From Kaistia adipata DSM 17808 (lineage in GTDB: Bacteria > Pseudomonadota > Alphaproteobacteria > Rhizobiales > Kaistiaceae), in the NCBI RefSeq assembly GCF_000423225.1, contig NZ_KE383991.1:754217-818216 (forward strand): a stretch of DNA of 64,000 nt. The letters are read 5' to 3'. The translations under genes were made by a program, and so were the position numbers. Shown piece after piece: positions 48,715-58,829 of this stretch. The notes under the pieces were generated by a model. It was not told the DNA's origin and ran no database searches. It saw only the letters and a list, made by a program, of their open reading frames with translations. The number at the start of each line of letters is the position of its first letter. Within the stretch, counting starts at the first letter, position 1.

Positions 48715-49803
48715 TCAGGCCATGCTCTCGATGGGAGTGAAGGGCTGGTCGAAGCCGAAGCAGCGTGGCCCGAACACGGCGAGCGCCTCCGGCGTGCGCA
48801 TGATCTCGGGCACCGCCACCGCCACGACGGTGACACGCTGGCCGTAGCGCAGCTCCTCGGTGGTGATCGGCTCGGCGCTCTCGCTGTCCATGATGCAGAT
48901 CAGGTCCGGCACGATCGCCTTGACGACGCCGTCGACGGTGGCGATCAGGTTCTCGTTCTGGATCTCGATCTGCATCGTCCCCTTCCAGGGAGTGAAGGCG
49001 TCGATCCGCGCCCGCCCGATCGCGAAGCCGTTGCGTGTCTCGCGCTGCACGTCGACCAGCTTGCCGCTGAAGATGACGCGCGCATGGTGGTAGAGGGTCT
49101 GCGGCATCAGCGCGATCAGCGCATCGAGCGGGTTCTGGTGGTTGGCCTTGGCCTCGCGCAGGCAGCGGCCGATGCGCATGGCGAGCGTCATGGTGTTGGG
49201 AACCGCGGTCCGCTTCACGTCGGCGCCCGACATGGAATACTCGGCGATATAGGCGCAGCCGCCCATGCGGATCGCCACCATGCGCGACAGCCACTCCATC
49301 GACTTGTTGTCGGCCGCCATGATCAGCGTGGAGTCATTGTCTTCGTCGGAGACATACATCGGGCTCCCCGGCACGCCATAGACGCCGAAGGTTTCCATCT
49401 GCAGTTCCGGAAAGGCCCTGCCCATGCCGTCGGCGTCGACGATCGGGATGCCGAGGCGCGCGCCGACCACCAGGGGGATGGTCGAGTTGATGCCGCCGAT
49501 CTCGATCGGCATCGTCGCGAACGCCTTGCGGCCGAGATGCTTCTCCAGCGACTTGAAGGAGTTCAGCGCCTCTTCGCCGGACGGCAGCTTCTCCACCAGC
49601 ACCGTCGGCGCCCCCATCATCGCGGTCGGGATCACGAGCGCGTCGTCCGGCACGTCGGCGGGATCGATCAGCTCGATCGTCAGCCCCTCATCGAGGCATT
49701 GCTGCGCCATCAGCCGGCCGACATAGGGGTTGCCGCCGCCGCCCGTTCCGAGGAAGGCGGCCCCGACCGCGAGATCGCGGAGGTCTTCGGATGTCAGCTT
49801 CAT
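48715..49803 (-). CDS. DUF917 family protein, paralogue 1
   Basis: Second member of the tandem DUF917 pair, 362 residues. It shares with its neighbour the GAAFLGTGGGGNPYVGRLMA signature, MMGAPTVLVEKLPSGEE, GGINSTIPLVVGARLGIPIV, VDADGMGRAFPELQMETFGV and the end MRTPEALAVFGPRCFGFD. The two differ most in the middle (residues 150-240) and around the segment EDNDSTLIMAADNKSMEWLS. It starts four bases after the HyuA-like gene, so all three are translated together. The pair may form a hetero-oligomer or act on different substrates; that is inference. Confidence 0.85.
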   Translation of the reverse strand: MKLTSEDLRDLAVGAAFLGTGGGGNPYVGRLMAQQCLDEGLTIELIDPADVPDDALVIPTAMMGAPTVLVEKLPSGEEALNSFKSLEKHLGRKAFATMPIEIGGINSTIPLVVGARLGIPIVDADGMGRAFPELQMETFGVYGVPGSPMYVSDEDNDSTLIMAADNKSMEWLSRMVAIRMGGCAYIAEYSMSGADVKRTAVPNTMTLAMRIGRCLREAKANHQNPLDALIALMPQTLYHHARVIFSGKLVDVQRETRNGFAIGRARIDAFTPWKGTMQIEIQNENLIATVDGVVKAIVPDLICIMDSESAEPITTEELRYGQRVTVVAVAVPEIMRTPEALAVFGPRCFGFDQPFTPIESMA

Positions 49804-49807
49804 CGCT

Positions 49808-51349
49808 TCACCCCATCACCAGGTCGCCGACCGCCTTCACGCGGATGCGCGTCGCGCTTCCGGGCAGATAGGCGAGCGGGACTTCCTCGATGTCGACGAT
49901 CTTGACGCTCTGCGGATCGGCGCCGGCATTGGTCGAGCGTTCGGCCGCCTCGGCCTTGGCGGCGCTCAGCACGACGTCGCGCGACGTGCCTTCGAGCGAG
50001 AAGATGCGGTCGACCTCACCGCCGACCTGGGCGATGGCGGCGCCGATCGCATTCGCGACCGAAGCATTTTCCGGGCGGATGACCTTGGATGCCGAGGGCA
50101 GATCGCGCGAGATCAGGATGGAGCCGCCGCCGACGAGGATGACGGGCAGCGGATCGGCGCTGGTCTTCATGCGATCGACCGCCTCATCCACCATGCGATG
50201 CATGGTGTCGAGCGCGTTGTTCACCGTCCTGGCGGGGATATGCGCGACACGCGAACGGTCGCCGATGTCCTCGAGCCCGGCCGCGACGACGATGTCCGTC
50301 GTGGTCAGCGTGTCGCCGCCGAAGACGAGCGCCTTGGAGGTAATCTCGTAGCCGACGGAATCCGGCCCGATGCGCATGCCCTCGTCGCGGACGATCGTGC
50401 CGCCGCCGAGGCCGATGGCCAGCACGTCCGGCATGCGGAAATTGGTGCGCACGCCGCCGATGTCGACGGCGACGGCCGACTCACGCGGGAAGCCCTGCAT
50501 CAGCATGCCGACATCGGAGGTGGTGCCGCCGATGTCGACGACCATCGCCTCGGACTCGCCGGCGAGCAGCGCCGCGCCGCGCATCGAATTGGTCGGGCCC
50601 GAGGCGAAGGTGAGCACCGGGTAGCGCGCGACATAATCCGGGGTCATCAGCGTGCCGTCGTTCTGGCTGATGAAGAACGGCGCGTCGATCGACAGCTCCT
50701 TGAGCGCGCTGTGGAACGAACTCACGACCCGGCTCGACAGATCGGCCAGGCAGGCATTCATGATCGTCGCGTTCTCGCGTTCGAGGAAGCCGACGCGACC
50801 GATCTCGTGCGACAGCGAGAGCGAGAGATCGGGCACCTCGTTCTTGAGGATCTCGGCCGCGCGCTGCTCCATGATCGGCGTCACCGGCGAGAACACGGAG
50901 GTGATCGAGGCGGTCTTCAGGCCGCGCGCCCTGATCTCGCCGGCGATCCGGAGGATTTCCTTCTCGTCGAGCGGCGCGATCTCGCGCCCGTCGAACTCGT
51001 GGCCGCCGCGCACCATGAAGATGTGGCGGCCGAGCGTCGTGGCGAGATCGCCCGGCCAGTCCGTCATCGGCGGCAGGCCCTTGGTCGCCGGCAGGCCGAG
51101 GCGGATGGCGGCGACCTCGAGCAGGCGCTTGCGCTCGACGACGGCATTGGTGAAGTGCGTGGTGCCGATCATCACCGCCTTGATCTCGGACACCGAGACG
51201 CCGGTCATGCTCAGCACCTTCTTCAGCACGGTGCTGATGCCGGTGCTCACGTCGGAGGTGGTCGGGGTCTTGCAGGCGCCCTTGACGGTCATGCCGTCCA
51301 TCAGAGCGGCATCCGTGTTGGTGCCGCCGACATCAATGCCGATACGCAT
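49808..51349 (-). CDS. Hydantoinase/oxoprolinase A-type ATPase (HyuA family, short form)
   Basis: Actin-fold ATPase that phosphorylates or opens a cyclic amide such as a hydantoin or 5-oxoproline. It has 513 residues, shorter than the usual 680-700 of N-methylhydantoinase A; a third C-terminal domain seems reduced. Landmarks are RIGIDVGGTNTDAALMDG, MIGTTHFTNAVVERKRL, EIGRVGFLERENATIMNACL, LTFASGPTNSMRGAALLAGE, VVDIGGTTSDVGMLM and VDIGGVRTNFRMPDVLAIGL. There is no HyuB partner gene in this cluster; two DUF917 genes take that place. It is 41 bases after the ABC ATPase gene. Confidence 0.88.
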   Translation of the reverse strand: MRIGIDVGGTNTDAALMDGMTVKGACKTPTTSDVSTGISTVLKKVLSMTGVSVSEIKAVMIGTTHFTNAVVERKRLLEVAAIRLGLPATKGLPPMTDWPGDLATTLGRHIFMVRGGHEFDGREIAPLDEKEILRIAGEIRARGLKTASITSVFSPVTPIMEQRAAEILKNEVPDLSLSLSHEIGRVGFLERENATIMNACLADLSSRVVSSFHSALKELSIDAPFFISQNDGTLMTPDYVARYPVLTFASGPTNSMRGAALLAGESEAMVVDIGGTTSDVGMLMQGFPRESAVAVDIGGVRTNFRMPDVLAIGLGGGTIVRDEGMRIGPDSVGYEITSKALVFGGDTLTTTDIVVAAGLEDIGDRSRVAHIPARTVNNALDTMHRMVDEAVDRMKTSADPLPVILVGGGSILISRDLPSASKVIRPENASVANAIGAAIAQVGGEVDRIFSLEGTSRDVVLSAAKAEAAERSTNAGADPQSVKIVDIEEVPLAYLPGSATRIRVKAVGDLVMG

Positions 51350-51390
51350 TTATCGAACCTCGAGCTTGGGATTGTTCGGTGCAGTTGGGA

Positions 51391-52458
<1,068 letters not shown>

Positions 52459-52508
52459 GTCTATCGAGGCTTCCGTTCCCGGGATCGTTCGTGGCGGATG
52501 CTGAGGGG

Positions 52509-53630
52509 TCAGCCGGCGAAGATGCCGTTGACCGTCTCGACGATGTCCTCTTCGTGCTCGTTGTAGCTCTTCCAGTCCGGCGTCCAGTAGCCGGCGATCG
52601 CGTCGGCGGTATTGGTCACGCCCTTGGAGGCGAGGTTCTCGGTGATGACCACGTCCCTGTTGACCGGGCGCTGGTAGAAGGTGCTGCCCATGACCGACTG
52701 CAGCTTGGTCTCGAGCGTGCGGTTGATGAGCGCGTAGGCGAGCTTCTTTTCCGTCGGCTCGATGTAGCGGCTGACGGTCTTGGTCTGGGTCAGGATCGGC
52801 TTGACCTCTTCCCAGAGCATCGGCGCGACCTTCACGCCCTTGTCCATCTGCTGGTAGACCTCGGCGTCGTGCTGAACGGCGAGCTCGACTTCGCCGCGCT
52901 CGAGCAGGGCCTGCATGTTGCCGGTGAAGTCGGAGATCTTCATCGGCATGGCCTTGCGCATGGCCTCGTAGCCGGCCTCGAGGTCATACTGGTCCTTGCC
53001 GAACAGCTTGCAGGCGGCAATGAAGAAGTCCATCTGCAGGCCATTCGAGGTGATGTAGGTGCCGCGCTTGCCGGCGAACTTCTCTTCCCAGAACGTCTTG
53101 AAATCGGCGGGCTTCGGGTCGACCAGGTCGATCCGGTAGGCATAGCAGTAGCGCGAATAGCTCCACGTCACGCCGACGCCGTTCTCGGTCGCGAACGGCC
53201 AGATCAGCTTGGCGTTCGGCAGGTTGGCCAGCACCTCGTCCAGCGGCACGAAGAAGTCGCCGGCCGCGGCCGTCTTGAACATCTCGCCATAGTTCCAGTT
53301 GACCACCGCGAAGGGCGGCTTCTGCGGCCCTCCGGCGACGAATTTCGGGAACCAGGGGAAGGAACTCTCGTAGGCGATCTTGCAGTTGAAGTCCTTCTCG
53401 AACTGGTCGAGCAACTCCTTGCGGATGATCTCCTCCCAGAAACCGCCCCATTCGGCGATGCGCAGCGTCGCGCCACCGGCGTCGAAGACGGTGCCGTCAT
53501 AGACGACGTCCTGCGAGAAGGCATGATTGATGTTGAACAGATTGACGCCCGAGCCGAGCGCGAGCGCACCGGCGGAGCCCTTCAGAAAGCCGCGCCGCGT
53601 GGGGGCGACACCCTTGATCCAGTTCTTCAT
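52509..53630 (-). CDS. ABC transporter solute-binding protein, Tat-exported, PotD-like
   Basis: Periplasmic receptor of the importer. The ATG at 53630 (MKNWIKGVAPTRRGFLKG) has AAGGGG upstream; 373 residues. The N-terminus is a twin-arginine signal (TRRGFLKGSAGALALGSG), with cleavage near residue 40. The mature part begins with DVVYDGTVFDAGGATLRIAE and shows the alternating alpha/beta fold of the extracellular-binding family 1 / PotD class (AVVNWNYGEMFKTAAAGDF, WSYSRYCYAYRIDLVDPKPA). The ligand is unknown; position in the cluster suggests a hydantoin-like or amino-acid-derived compound. Confidence 0.88.
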   Translation of the reverse strand: MKNWIKGVAPTRRGFLKGSAGALALGSGVNLFNINHAFSQDVVYDGTVFDAGGATLRIAEWGGFWEEIIRKELLDQFEKDFNCKIAYESSFPWFPKFVAGGPQKPPFAVVNWNYGEMFKTAAAGDFFVPLDEVLANLPNAKLIWPFATENGVGVTWSYSRYCYAYRIDLVDPKPADFKTFWEEKFAGKRGTYITSNGLQMDFFIAACKLFGKDQYDLEAGYEAMRKAMPMKISDFTGNMQALLERGEVELAVQHDAEVYQQMDKGVKVAPMLWEEVKPILTQTKTVSRYIEPTEKKLAYALINRTLETKLQSVMGSTFYQRPVNRDVVITENLASKGVTNTADAIAGYWTPDWKSYNEHEEDIVETVNGIFAG

Positions 53631-53713
53631 TGCAGTTCCCCTTCGTTGTTTTTGAAGTCCCCCGATCCTCGTAGCGGGCGGGGTGAACACATCGGTCCTG
53701 GCGGCGCGCGGCC

Positions 53714-54517
53714 TCAGGCCCGGAAGACCCTCCGCAGGCTGACGAGACGGGACGTGATGATCGTGGAGATGACGACGAGGGCGATGGCGAAGATGCCGGC
53801 GGCCGCCGCGGTCGGTTCGAACTTGTAGCGAAGCGAGATGTACATCGCCATCGGCAGCGGCTCTCGGTTCGGCACCGACAGGAAGAGCGTGGTCTCGAAC
53901 TGGCCGAAGGAGACGATGAAGGCGAAGATACAGCCGGCCGAGATGCCGGGCGCGATGATCCGGAGCGTCACCTTGCGGAAGGCCGTCCAGGGCGAGGCGC
54001 CGAGGCTGCGGGCCGCCTCCTCCAGCGACACGTCGAAGCCGACGAGGGACGCCGTGACGGTCGCGATGACGAACGGACTCGTCACCAGCACGTGGCAGAT
54101 CAAGAGCCCGGTGAAGGTGCGGGCGAGACCGATGTCGGTGGTGGTGAAGAAGACGTAGAGCGACAGGCCGAGCACGACGCCGGGCAGCACGATCGGCAGC
54201 ATGAAATAGCCGCGCAGGAAGGCAGCCGCCCGACTGCCGGAGCGCGCCAGGTAGAGCGCGGCGAGCGTTCCGATGACGGTCGAGATCGCCGTCGCGGCCA
54301 GCGCCAGCAGGAACGAATAGAAGTAGGCCGAAAGGAAGACAGGCGAGCTCAGGAACGCCTTCACCCAGCGCAGCGACAGGCCCTGCGGCGGGAAGGTCAG
54401 GTAGTCGCCGGCATTCAAGCCGGCAAGCACGACGATGGCGAGCGGCAGCAGCAATACCAGCAGCGCCAGACCGGCGACGACCTTGAAGACGAGGGGGATC
54501 GGGGATTCGTCGCGCAT
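53714..54517 (-). CDS. ABC transporter permease (PotC-like)
   Basis: Inner-membrane permease subunit. The ATG at 54517 shares a base with the stop of the first permease gene (TGATG); 267 residues with about six membrane helices. The longer frame upstream runs through the first permease gene in another frame and is not coding. The EAA coupling loop is EEAARSLGASPWTAFRKVTL (near residues 168-187), which docks on the ATPase. IAPGISAGCIFAFIVSFGQF follows it, as in PotC/YdcV. An 83-base gap separates it from the solute-binding gene. Confidence 0.93.
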   Translation of the reverse strand: MRDESPIPLVFKVVAGLALLVLLLPLAIVVLAGLNAGDYLTFPPQGLSLRWVKAFLSSPVFLSAYFYSFLLALAATAISTVIGTLAALYLARSGSRAAAFLRGYFMLPIVLPGVVLGLSLYVFFTTTDIGLARTFTGLLICHVLVTSPFVIATVTASLVGFDVSLEEAARSLGASPWTAFRKVTLRIIAPGISAGCIFAFIVSFGQFETTLFLSVPNREPLPMAMYISLRYKFEPTAAAAGIFAIALVVISTIITSRLVSLRRVFRA

Positions 54518-55434
54518 CACGTCCGCCCTCCGGCCGTGCGGGCGGCCGCCTTGTGATAGATGAACACCGCGAGAAGGCTGGTCAGGAACAGCACCACGGC
54601 GATGGCGGCGCCGAACTGCCAGCGGCCGGTCTCGGCGATCTGCTGGTAGATGTGGATCGGCAGCACCATCACCTTCCAGCCGCCCATCAGCGCCGGCACG
54701 ACATAGGAGGAGATCGACAGGGCGAAGACGAGCAGCGAGCCCGCCAGGATCCCCGGCATCGAGAGCGGCAGGACCACGCGCCAGAACGCCTGGGCGCGGG
54801 TCGCGCCGAGGCTGCGCGCCGCCTCCTCGAGCGAGGGGTGGATCGCCTTGATGATGCCGATCAGCGACAGCACCATGAAGGGCAGCGTCACCTGCACCAG
54901 CCCGACGACCACGCCGAACGTGTTGTACATCAGGGGCAGCGGCTTGCTGATCAGGCCGCTGGCCAGGAGCGCGCCATTGACCAGGCCGCTGTCGCCGAGC
55001 AGCACCATCAGTCCGTACATGCGGATGACGGTGTCGAGCTGCATCGCCGACAGCACCAGGATCATCAGGAAGGTGTTGCGGCCGGGATGCTCCGTCTTCG
55101 CGATGACGAAGGCGAGCGGATAGCCGATCACCAGCGCGCAGGCAGCCACCACCGCCGCGATCCCGATCGAGCGCAGGATCGCCATGTAGTAGAGCGGCCG
55201 CGTGAAGATGCGGACGAAATTGTCGAAGGTGAAGTTGCCGGCGAAGGTGACCACGCCGGGCACCGACTTGTCGAAGGCGATGGCGAACAGCGAGACCGCC
55301 GGAACGACGAAGAAGCACAGGAAGAGAACGAAGGCGGGCACCACCAGCCACCAGAGGCGAAAGCCACCGAGCGCCTCGGTGATCGACCCGCCGGAGCGGA
55401 TGCTGGATATGGCTTGCGTCTCGGCTATCGCCAT
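54517..55434 (-). CDS. ABC transporter permease (PotB-like)
   Basis: Companion inner-membrane permease. ATG at 55434 (MAIAETQAIS) is preferred because AAGGAGG lies eight bases upstream; an in-frame codon 21 bases earlier is possible. 305 residues, six or seven helices. The EAA loop is EEAARSLGATRAQAFWRVVL, followed by SMPGILAGSLLVFALSISSY, and the N-terminal part has FVVPAVSLFAIAFDKSVPG. Together with the next gene it makes the PotB/PotC-type channel. Confidence 0.93.
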   Translation of the reverse strand: MAIAETQAISSIRSGGSITEALGGFRLWWLVVPAFVLFLCFFVVPAVSLFAIAFDKSVPGVVTFAGNFTFDNFVRIFTRPLYYMAILRSIGIAAVVAACALVIGYPLAFVIAKTEHPGRNTFLMILVLSAMQLDTVIRMYGLMVLLGDSGLVNGALLASGLISKPLPLMYNTFGVVVGLVQVTLPFMVLSLIGIIKAIHPSLEEAARSLGATRAQAFWRVVLPLSMPGILAGSLLVFALSISSYVVPALMGGWKVMVLPIHIYQQIAETGRWQFGAAIAVVLFLTSLLAVFIYHKAAARTAGGRT

Positions 55435-55469
55435 GGGGTCCGCCTCCTTCCGCATGCTTCCAGGACTTC

Positions 55470-56234
55470 CTATTCGGCCGCGATGGCGGAGGGCAGCGTG
55501 AAGCCGTAGCCGACCAGCTCTTTCTTGGGCGGCATCGGATAGGTCAGCTTGCTTTGCGACAGGCCGGCGCGCGCCAGCGCCGCGGCGACCGACACGGCGG
55601 TCGGGATCGGGTCGATCACCGGAATATCGATGCCCTTGGCGAGCAGGCCCTCGCGAACCGCGCCCGCGCAGCCCATCAGGCCGGTGCAGCCGAAGATGAT
55701 CGCCTCGGCGCCATCCTGCTCGACGGCGATGACCGCCTGCTCGACCAGACGGGCGCGCGTACTGACGAGGTCGTCCTCCAGTTCCAGGACCGGAATGTCC
55801 ACATGGCGGACGGAGGCGAGCTTGGTGCTCAGGCCATAGACGGCGGCCGCGTTCTCGAACTGGGCCCGCAGGCGGCGCAACACGGTCACGACGCTGAAGC
55901 GATGCCCGAGCATGGCGGCGACATGCATCGCCGTTTCGGCCGGGCCAAGCACCGGGATCGACACCACCTCGCGGGCGGCGCGCAGGCCGGGATCGCCCAT
56001 GCAGTCGATGATGATGGCGTCGGCGCCCTCGCGCTCCGCCTCGATCGCCTTCTCGACGGTGCCGGGCACCGACATGGCGATCTCGAACTCGCTTTCGATC
56101 GAGCCGGGGCCGGTATCGATCTGGCTGTGGCTGACCTTCACGCCGGGATAGCCGAGCGCGGCGAGCTCGTCTGGCTTGCGGAAACCCTTGGTGGTGATGG
56201 GGGACAACACCCGGACGTCGATGAAATCGGTCAT
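55470..56234 (-). CDS. Asp/Glu/hydantoin racemase family protein
   Basis: Cofactor-independent racemase or related enzyme. ATG at 56234 (MTDFIDVRVL) gives 254 residues; an in-frame GTG three codons earlier is possible, since the GGAGG is rather far from the ATG. The two catalytic cysteines are at 78 (IIIDCMGDPGL) and 183 (IIFGCTGLMG), close to Cys76 and Cys181 of known hydantoin racemases (HyuE). VKVSHSQIDTGPGSIESEFE also fits that branch. It is the first gene of the minus-strand transporter cluster and hints that a chiral hydantoin-like substrate is handled. Maleate isomerase-type members are an alternative. Confidence 0.85.
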   Translation of the reverse strand: MTDFIDVRVLSPITTKGFRKPDELAALGYPGVKVSHSQIDTGPGSIESEFEIAMSVPGTVEKAIEAEREGADAIIIDCMGDPGLRAAREVVSIPVLGPAETAMHVAAMLGHRFSVVTVLRRLRAQFENAAAVYGLSTKLASVRHVDIPVLELEDDLVSTRARLVEQAVIAVEQDGAEAIIFGCTGLMGCAGAVREGLLAKGIDIPVIDPIPTAVSVAAALARAGLSQSKLTYPMPPKKELVGYGFTLPSAIAAE

Positions 56235-56360
56235 GTCACGCACTCGCCTCCTGCTGCGGTGTCAAAAAGCTGGCATCGAAACCGCCCGGGGTCCAAGGGA
56301 TGAAAAAGATAGGCGAGCAAGTGATTGGGAGGGCCGGTTTGCGCAATAATCTCCGCTTCA

Positions 56361-56378
56361 CCTACCCATATGGGTAGG
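56361..56378. promoter_or_regulatory. Perfect 18-base palindrome, candidate operator
   Basis: CCTACCCATATGGGTAGG is a perfect palindrome in the divergent region (56235-56570, 336 bases) between the racemase-led cluster and the nitroreductase gene, about 127 bases upstream of the former. Nothing else was recognised in the gap apart from an AT-rich spot at 56345-56352. The half-site TACCCAT resembles heptamers bound by NarL/LuxR-type HTH proteins. The large LuxR regulator of the cluster is one candidate to bind it. Confidence 0.55.
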
Positions 56379-56570
56379 ATGCCAACCCGGTCTGGCGTTG
56401 ATTTCCTTCCCTTTTTCGGACGATTCCGGCTGCATGCTTTCCAGGCATGCCCGCAATGAGGGCATAGTTGCCCCTCTCCCGCGGTTTGACAGATCCCGCC
56501 GCGATGGCGACGCTCGCCTCAGCGACGACATGCGAGGGCGGCGCCCTCCCCATTCAGCGAGCGACACCGG

Positions 56571-57581
56571 ATGACCGGTTCTCCAGCCATGCCCGGCATG
56601 GGCACACCGTTCGAGCGCGCCAGGCGGAGCCTTTGGCTGATGCGCAATTTCCTCTACGACTATCGACGCTTCGCGCGATCGTCCTTCCTGCATGCCAGAT
56701 CCAGCCGAGAGAACCGCAAGGCGCATATCCATCTCCTGGCCCACACCGTCGAGCACGGCCTGTCGCTGCCCCATCCACGCCCCGGCTTCGGCCAGGACAA
56801 GGTACGGCAGCTGATTTCCGAAACGACGGCCTATGTCGGCGATTTCGGAGCCGACGCCAGCGCCGAGATCGCGGTCAAGGCACTCGCGGCCTATGTCGCC
56901 TTCAATCGGGCCGGCGGCGCCCCGATCGGCGATATCCCCGCCGCCGTGGACGCCCTGGCGACGCGCCTCGGCGCGCAACGCGCCGATCTTCTCGGGGGAA
57001 CGGAGGACGTGACGGCCGAAGGCATCCGCCAGCGCGCCGCGATGGATTTCCTCGGCTTCATGGAAGCGCGCCACAGCGTCCGCCAATATGCCGACAAGCC
57101 GGTCGATCCGCGCATGATCGAGAACGCGGTGCGCGCGGCGCATCAGTCGCCATCGAGCTGCAACCGGCAGACCTGCCGCGTCTACGCCTTCACCGAGCGG
57201 AACGCGATCGCCCGGGTCCTGTCGTTCCAGTCCGGCCATCGCGGCTTCGGCGACCAGCTCGGCGGCCTCGCCGTGATCACGACCGACATCCAGCACTGGG
57301 GCACGGTAGGCGAGCGCAACCAGGGCTGGGTCGATGGCGGCATGTTCGCCATGACGCTGGCGCTCGGTCTCCATGCCGAGGGGCTGGGCGCCTGCATGCT
57401 GAACTGGAGCGAAACGCGCGACGTCGATACGGCCATGCGCGCCTTCGTCGGCATCCCCGACAATGAGCTGGTCATCACCATGCTCGGCTTCGGCCATATG
57501 CGGGAGAGCTTCAAGGTGCCCCGCTCGCAGCGCAAGCCGATCGACGAGGTCCTGCGTCTCGACCCCGCCCTTCCCGCCTGA
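56571..57581 (+). CDS. Nitroreductase family flavoprotein with N-terminal extension
   Basis: Probable FMN-dependent NAD(P)H oxidoreductase. It has 336 residues; the nitroreductase domain is the C-terminal half from about residue 163 (FLGFMEARHSVRQYADKPVD), with HQSPSSCNRQTCRVYAF and the FMN/dimer segment DGGMFAMTLALGLHAEGLGA. The N-terminal half (about 150 residues, basic and helical) is an extension seen in nitroreductase-like proteins near polysaccharide genes. Several start codons are possible (56571, 56589, 56598), none with a strong ribosome-binding site. The electron acceptor is unknown. Confidence 0.85.
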   Translation: MTGSPAMPGMGTPFERARRSLWLMRNFLYDYRRFARSSFLHARSSRENRKAHIHLLAHTVEHGLSLPHPRPGFGQDKVRQLISETTAYVGDFGADASAEIAVKALAAYVAFNRAGGAPIGDIPAAVDALATRLGAQRADLLGGTEDVTAEGIRQRAAMDFLGFMEARHSVRQYADKPVDPRMIENAVRAAHQSPSSCNRQTCRVYAFTERNAIARVLSFQSGHRGFGDQLGGLAVITTDIQHWGTVGERNQGWVDGGMFAMTLALGLHAEGLGACMLNWSETRDVDTAMRAFVGIPDNELVITMLGFGHMRESFKVPRSQRKPIDEVLRLDPALPA

Positions 57582-57701
57582 CATCATCTGCGCCGTTCGG
57601 CGTTTCCCCGAGGCGCTGAACGGCGCAAGCCCCAGGTCCGATCACGTGCTCCTCACGCGTGCCCACGTCGCACGACAACGCTCCAGTCCGAAAGTCATCC
57701 C

Positions 57702-58769
57702 ATGACCTCTGCGCCGATCCCCGTCTTCGACGGCCACAACGACGTCTTGCTGCGCCTCCTCGACAAGGGCGGCGACGCGGCCGCGATCCGCTCCTTCCTC
57801 GAAGGGGGCGGCGGCGGCCATCTCGACCTGCCGCGGGCGCGCGCCGGCGGCTTCGTCGGCGGCATGTTCGCGATCTTCCCGCCGTCGCCTTCCATGGCCG
57901 ACTTCATGGAACTGATGCAGGGCGACAGCTACGACCTGCCGTTGCCCGAGCCGCTCGCGCTCTCCACCGGTCAGGCGTCGACGCTTTCCATGGCGGCGCT
58001 GCTGTTCCGCCTCGAACGCGCCTCGGACGGCGCCTTCGCCGTCTGCCGCACGGTCGCCGACATCCGCGCGGCCGAGGCGCGCGGCGCGGTCGCAGCGATC
58101 CTGCACATCGAGGGCGCGGAGGCGATCGACCGCAACCTCACCATGCTCGACGTGCTCCATGCCGCGGGCCTGCGCTCGATCGGTCCGGTCTGGAGCCGCC
58201 CCAACATCTTCGGCCATGGCGTTCCGATGCGTTATCCGGGTTCGCCGGACACTGGCCCCGGCCTGACCGAACGCGGCTTCGAGCTGGTGCGGGCCTGCAA
58301 CCGCCTTGGCATCCTCGTCGACCTCTCGCATCTGAACGAACGTGGCTTCTGGGACGTAGTCGAGGCGAGCGATGCGCCGCTGGTCGCCACCCATTCCAAC
58401 GTCCACGCGCTCTGCCCGGTGGCGCGCAACCTGAACGACGCCCAGTTCGAGGCGATCCGCGCCAGCCGGGGCGTCGTCGGCCTCAACTACGCCACCGCCT
58501 TCCTGCGCGCCGACGGCCACATGAATCCCGACACCGGCCTCGACGTGCTGCTCCGACATCTCGACGCCATGCTGGAGCGGCTCGGCGAACACGGCGTCGC
58601 CCTCGGATCCGATTATGACGGCGCCGTCGTGCCGGAGGCGATCGCCGACGTCTCGCTGCTGCCGCGCCTGATCGAGGCGATGCGGGCGCATGGCTATGGC
58701 GACGAACTGGTCCGCCGCATCGCGCACGACAACTGGCTCGACGTGCTGGACCGCACCTGGAAGGATTGA
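57702..58769 (+). CDS. Membrane-dipeptidase-type metallopeptidase (M19 family)
   Basis: Zinc dipeptidase of the renal-dipeptidase family, splitting dipeptides including D-amino-acid-containing ones. It has 355 residues. The first metal ligands are His12 and Asp14 (FDGHNDVLLR) and the bridging Glu137 is in LHIEGAEAID. The later His ligands lie in GILVDLSHLNERGFWDVV and VATHSNVHALCPVARNL. LGSDYDGAVVPE near the C-terminus is also conserved. No signal peptide is seen, so it is cytoplasmic. It ends 60 bases before the 5-oxoprolinase gene on the same strand and is likely co-transcribed with it. Confidence 0.93.
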   Translation: MTSAPIPVFDGHNDVLLRLLDKGGDAAAIRSFLEGGGGGHLDLPRARAGGFVGGMFAIFPPSPSMADFMELMQGDSYDLPLPEPLALSTGQASTLSMAALLFRLERASDGAFAVCRTVADIRAAEARGAVAAILHIEGAEAIDRNLTMLDVLHAAGLRSIGPVWSRPNIFGHGVPMRYPGSPDTGPGLTERGFELVRACNRLGILVDLSHLNERGFWDVVEASDAPLVATHSNVHALCPVARNLNDAQFEAIRASRGVVGLNYATAFLRADGHMNPDTGLDVLLRHLDAMLERLGEHGVALGSDYDGAVVPEAIADVSLLPRLIEAMRAHGYGDELVRRIAHDNWLDVLDRTWKD

Positions 58770-58829
58770 CGCCGCGGCTCCGAGCCTTACTCATGCCCTC
58801 CGGATTCTGTTCGGAGCGAGGGCATCGGC

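Noticed and set aside
53714-55351. A 545-codon frame suggesting one large fused permease
   Set aside because: The first half is an out-of-frame reading of the PotB-like gene. Two separate permeases with their own EAA loops and a TGATG overlap explain the region.
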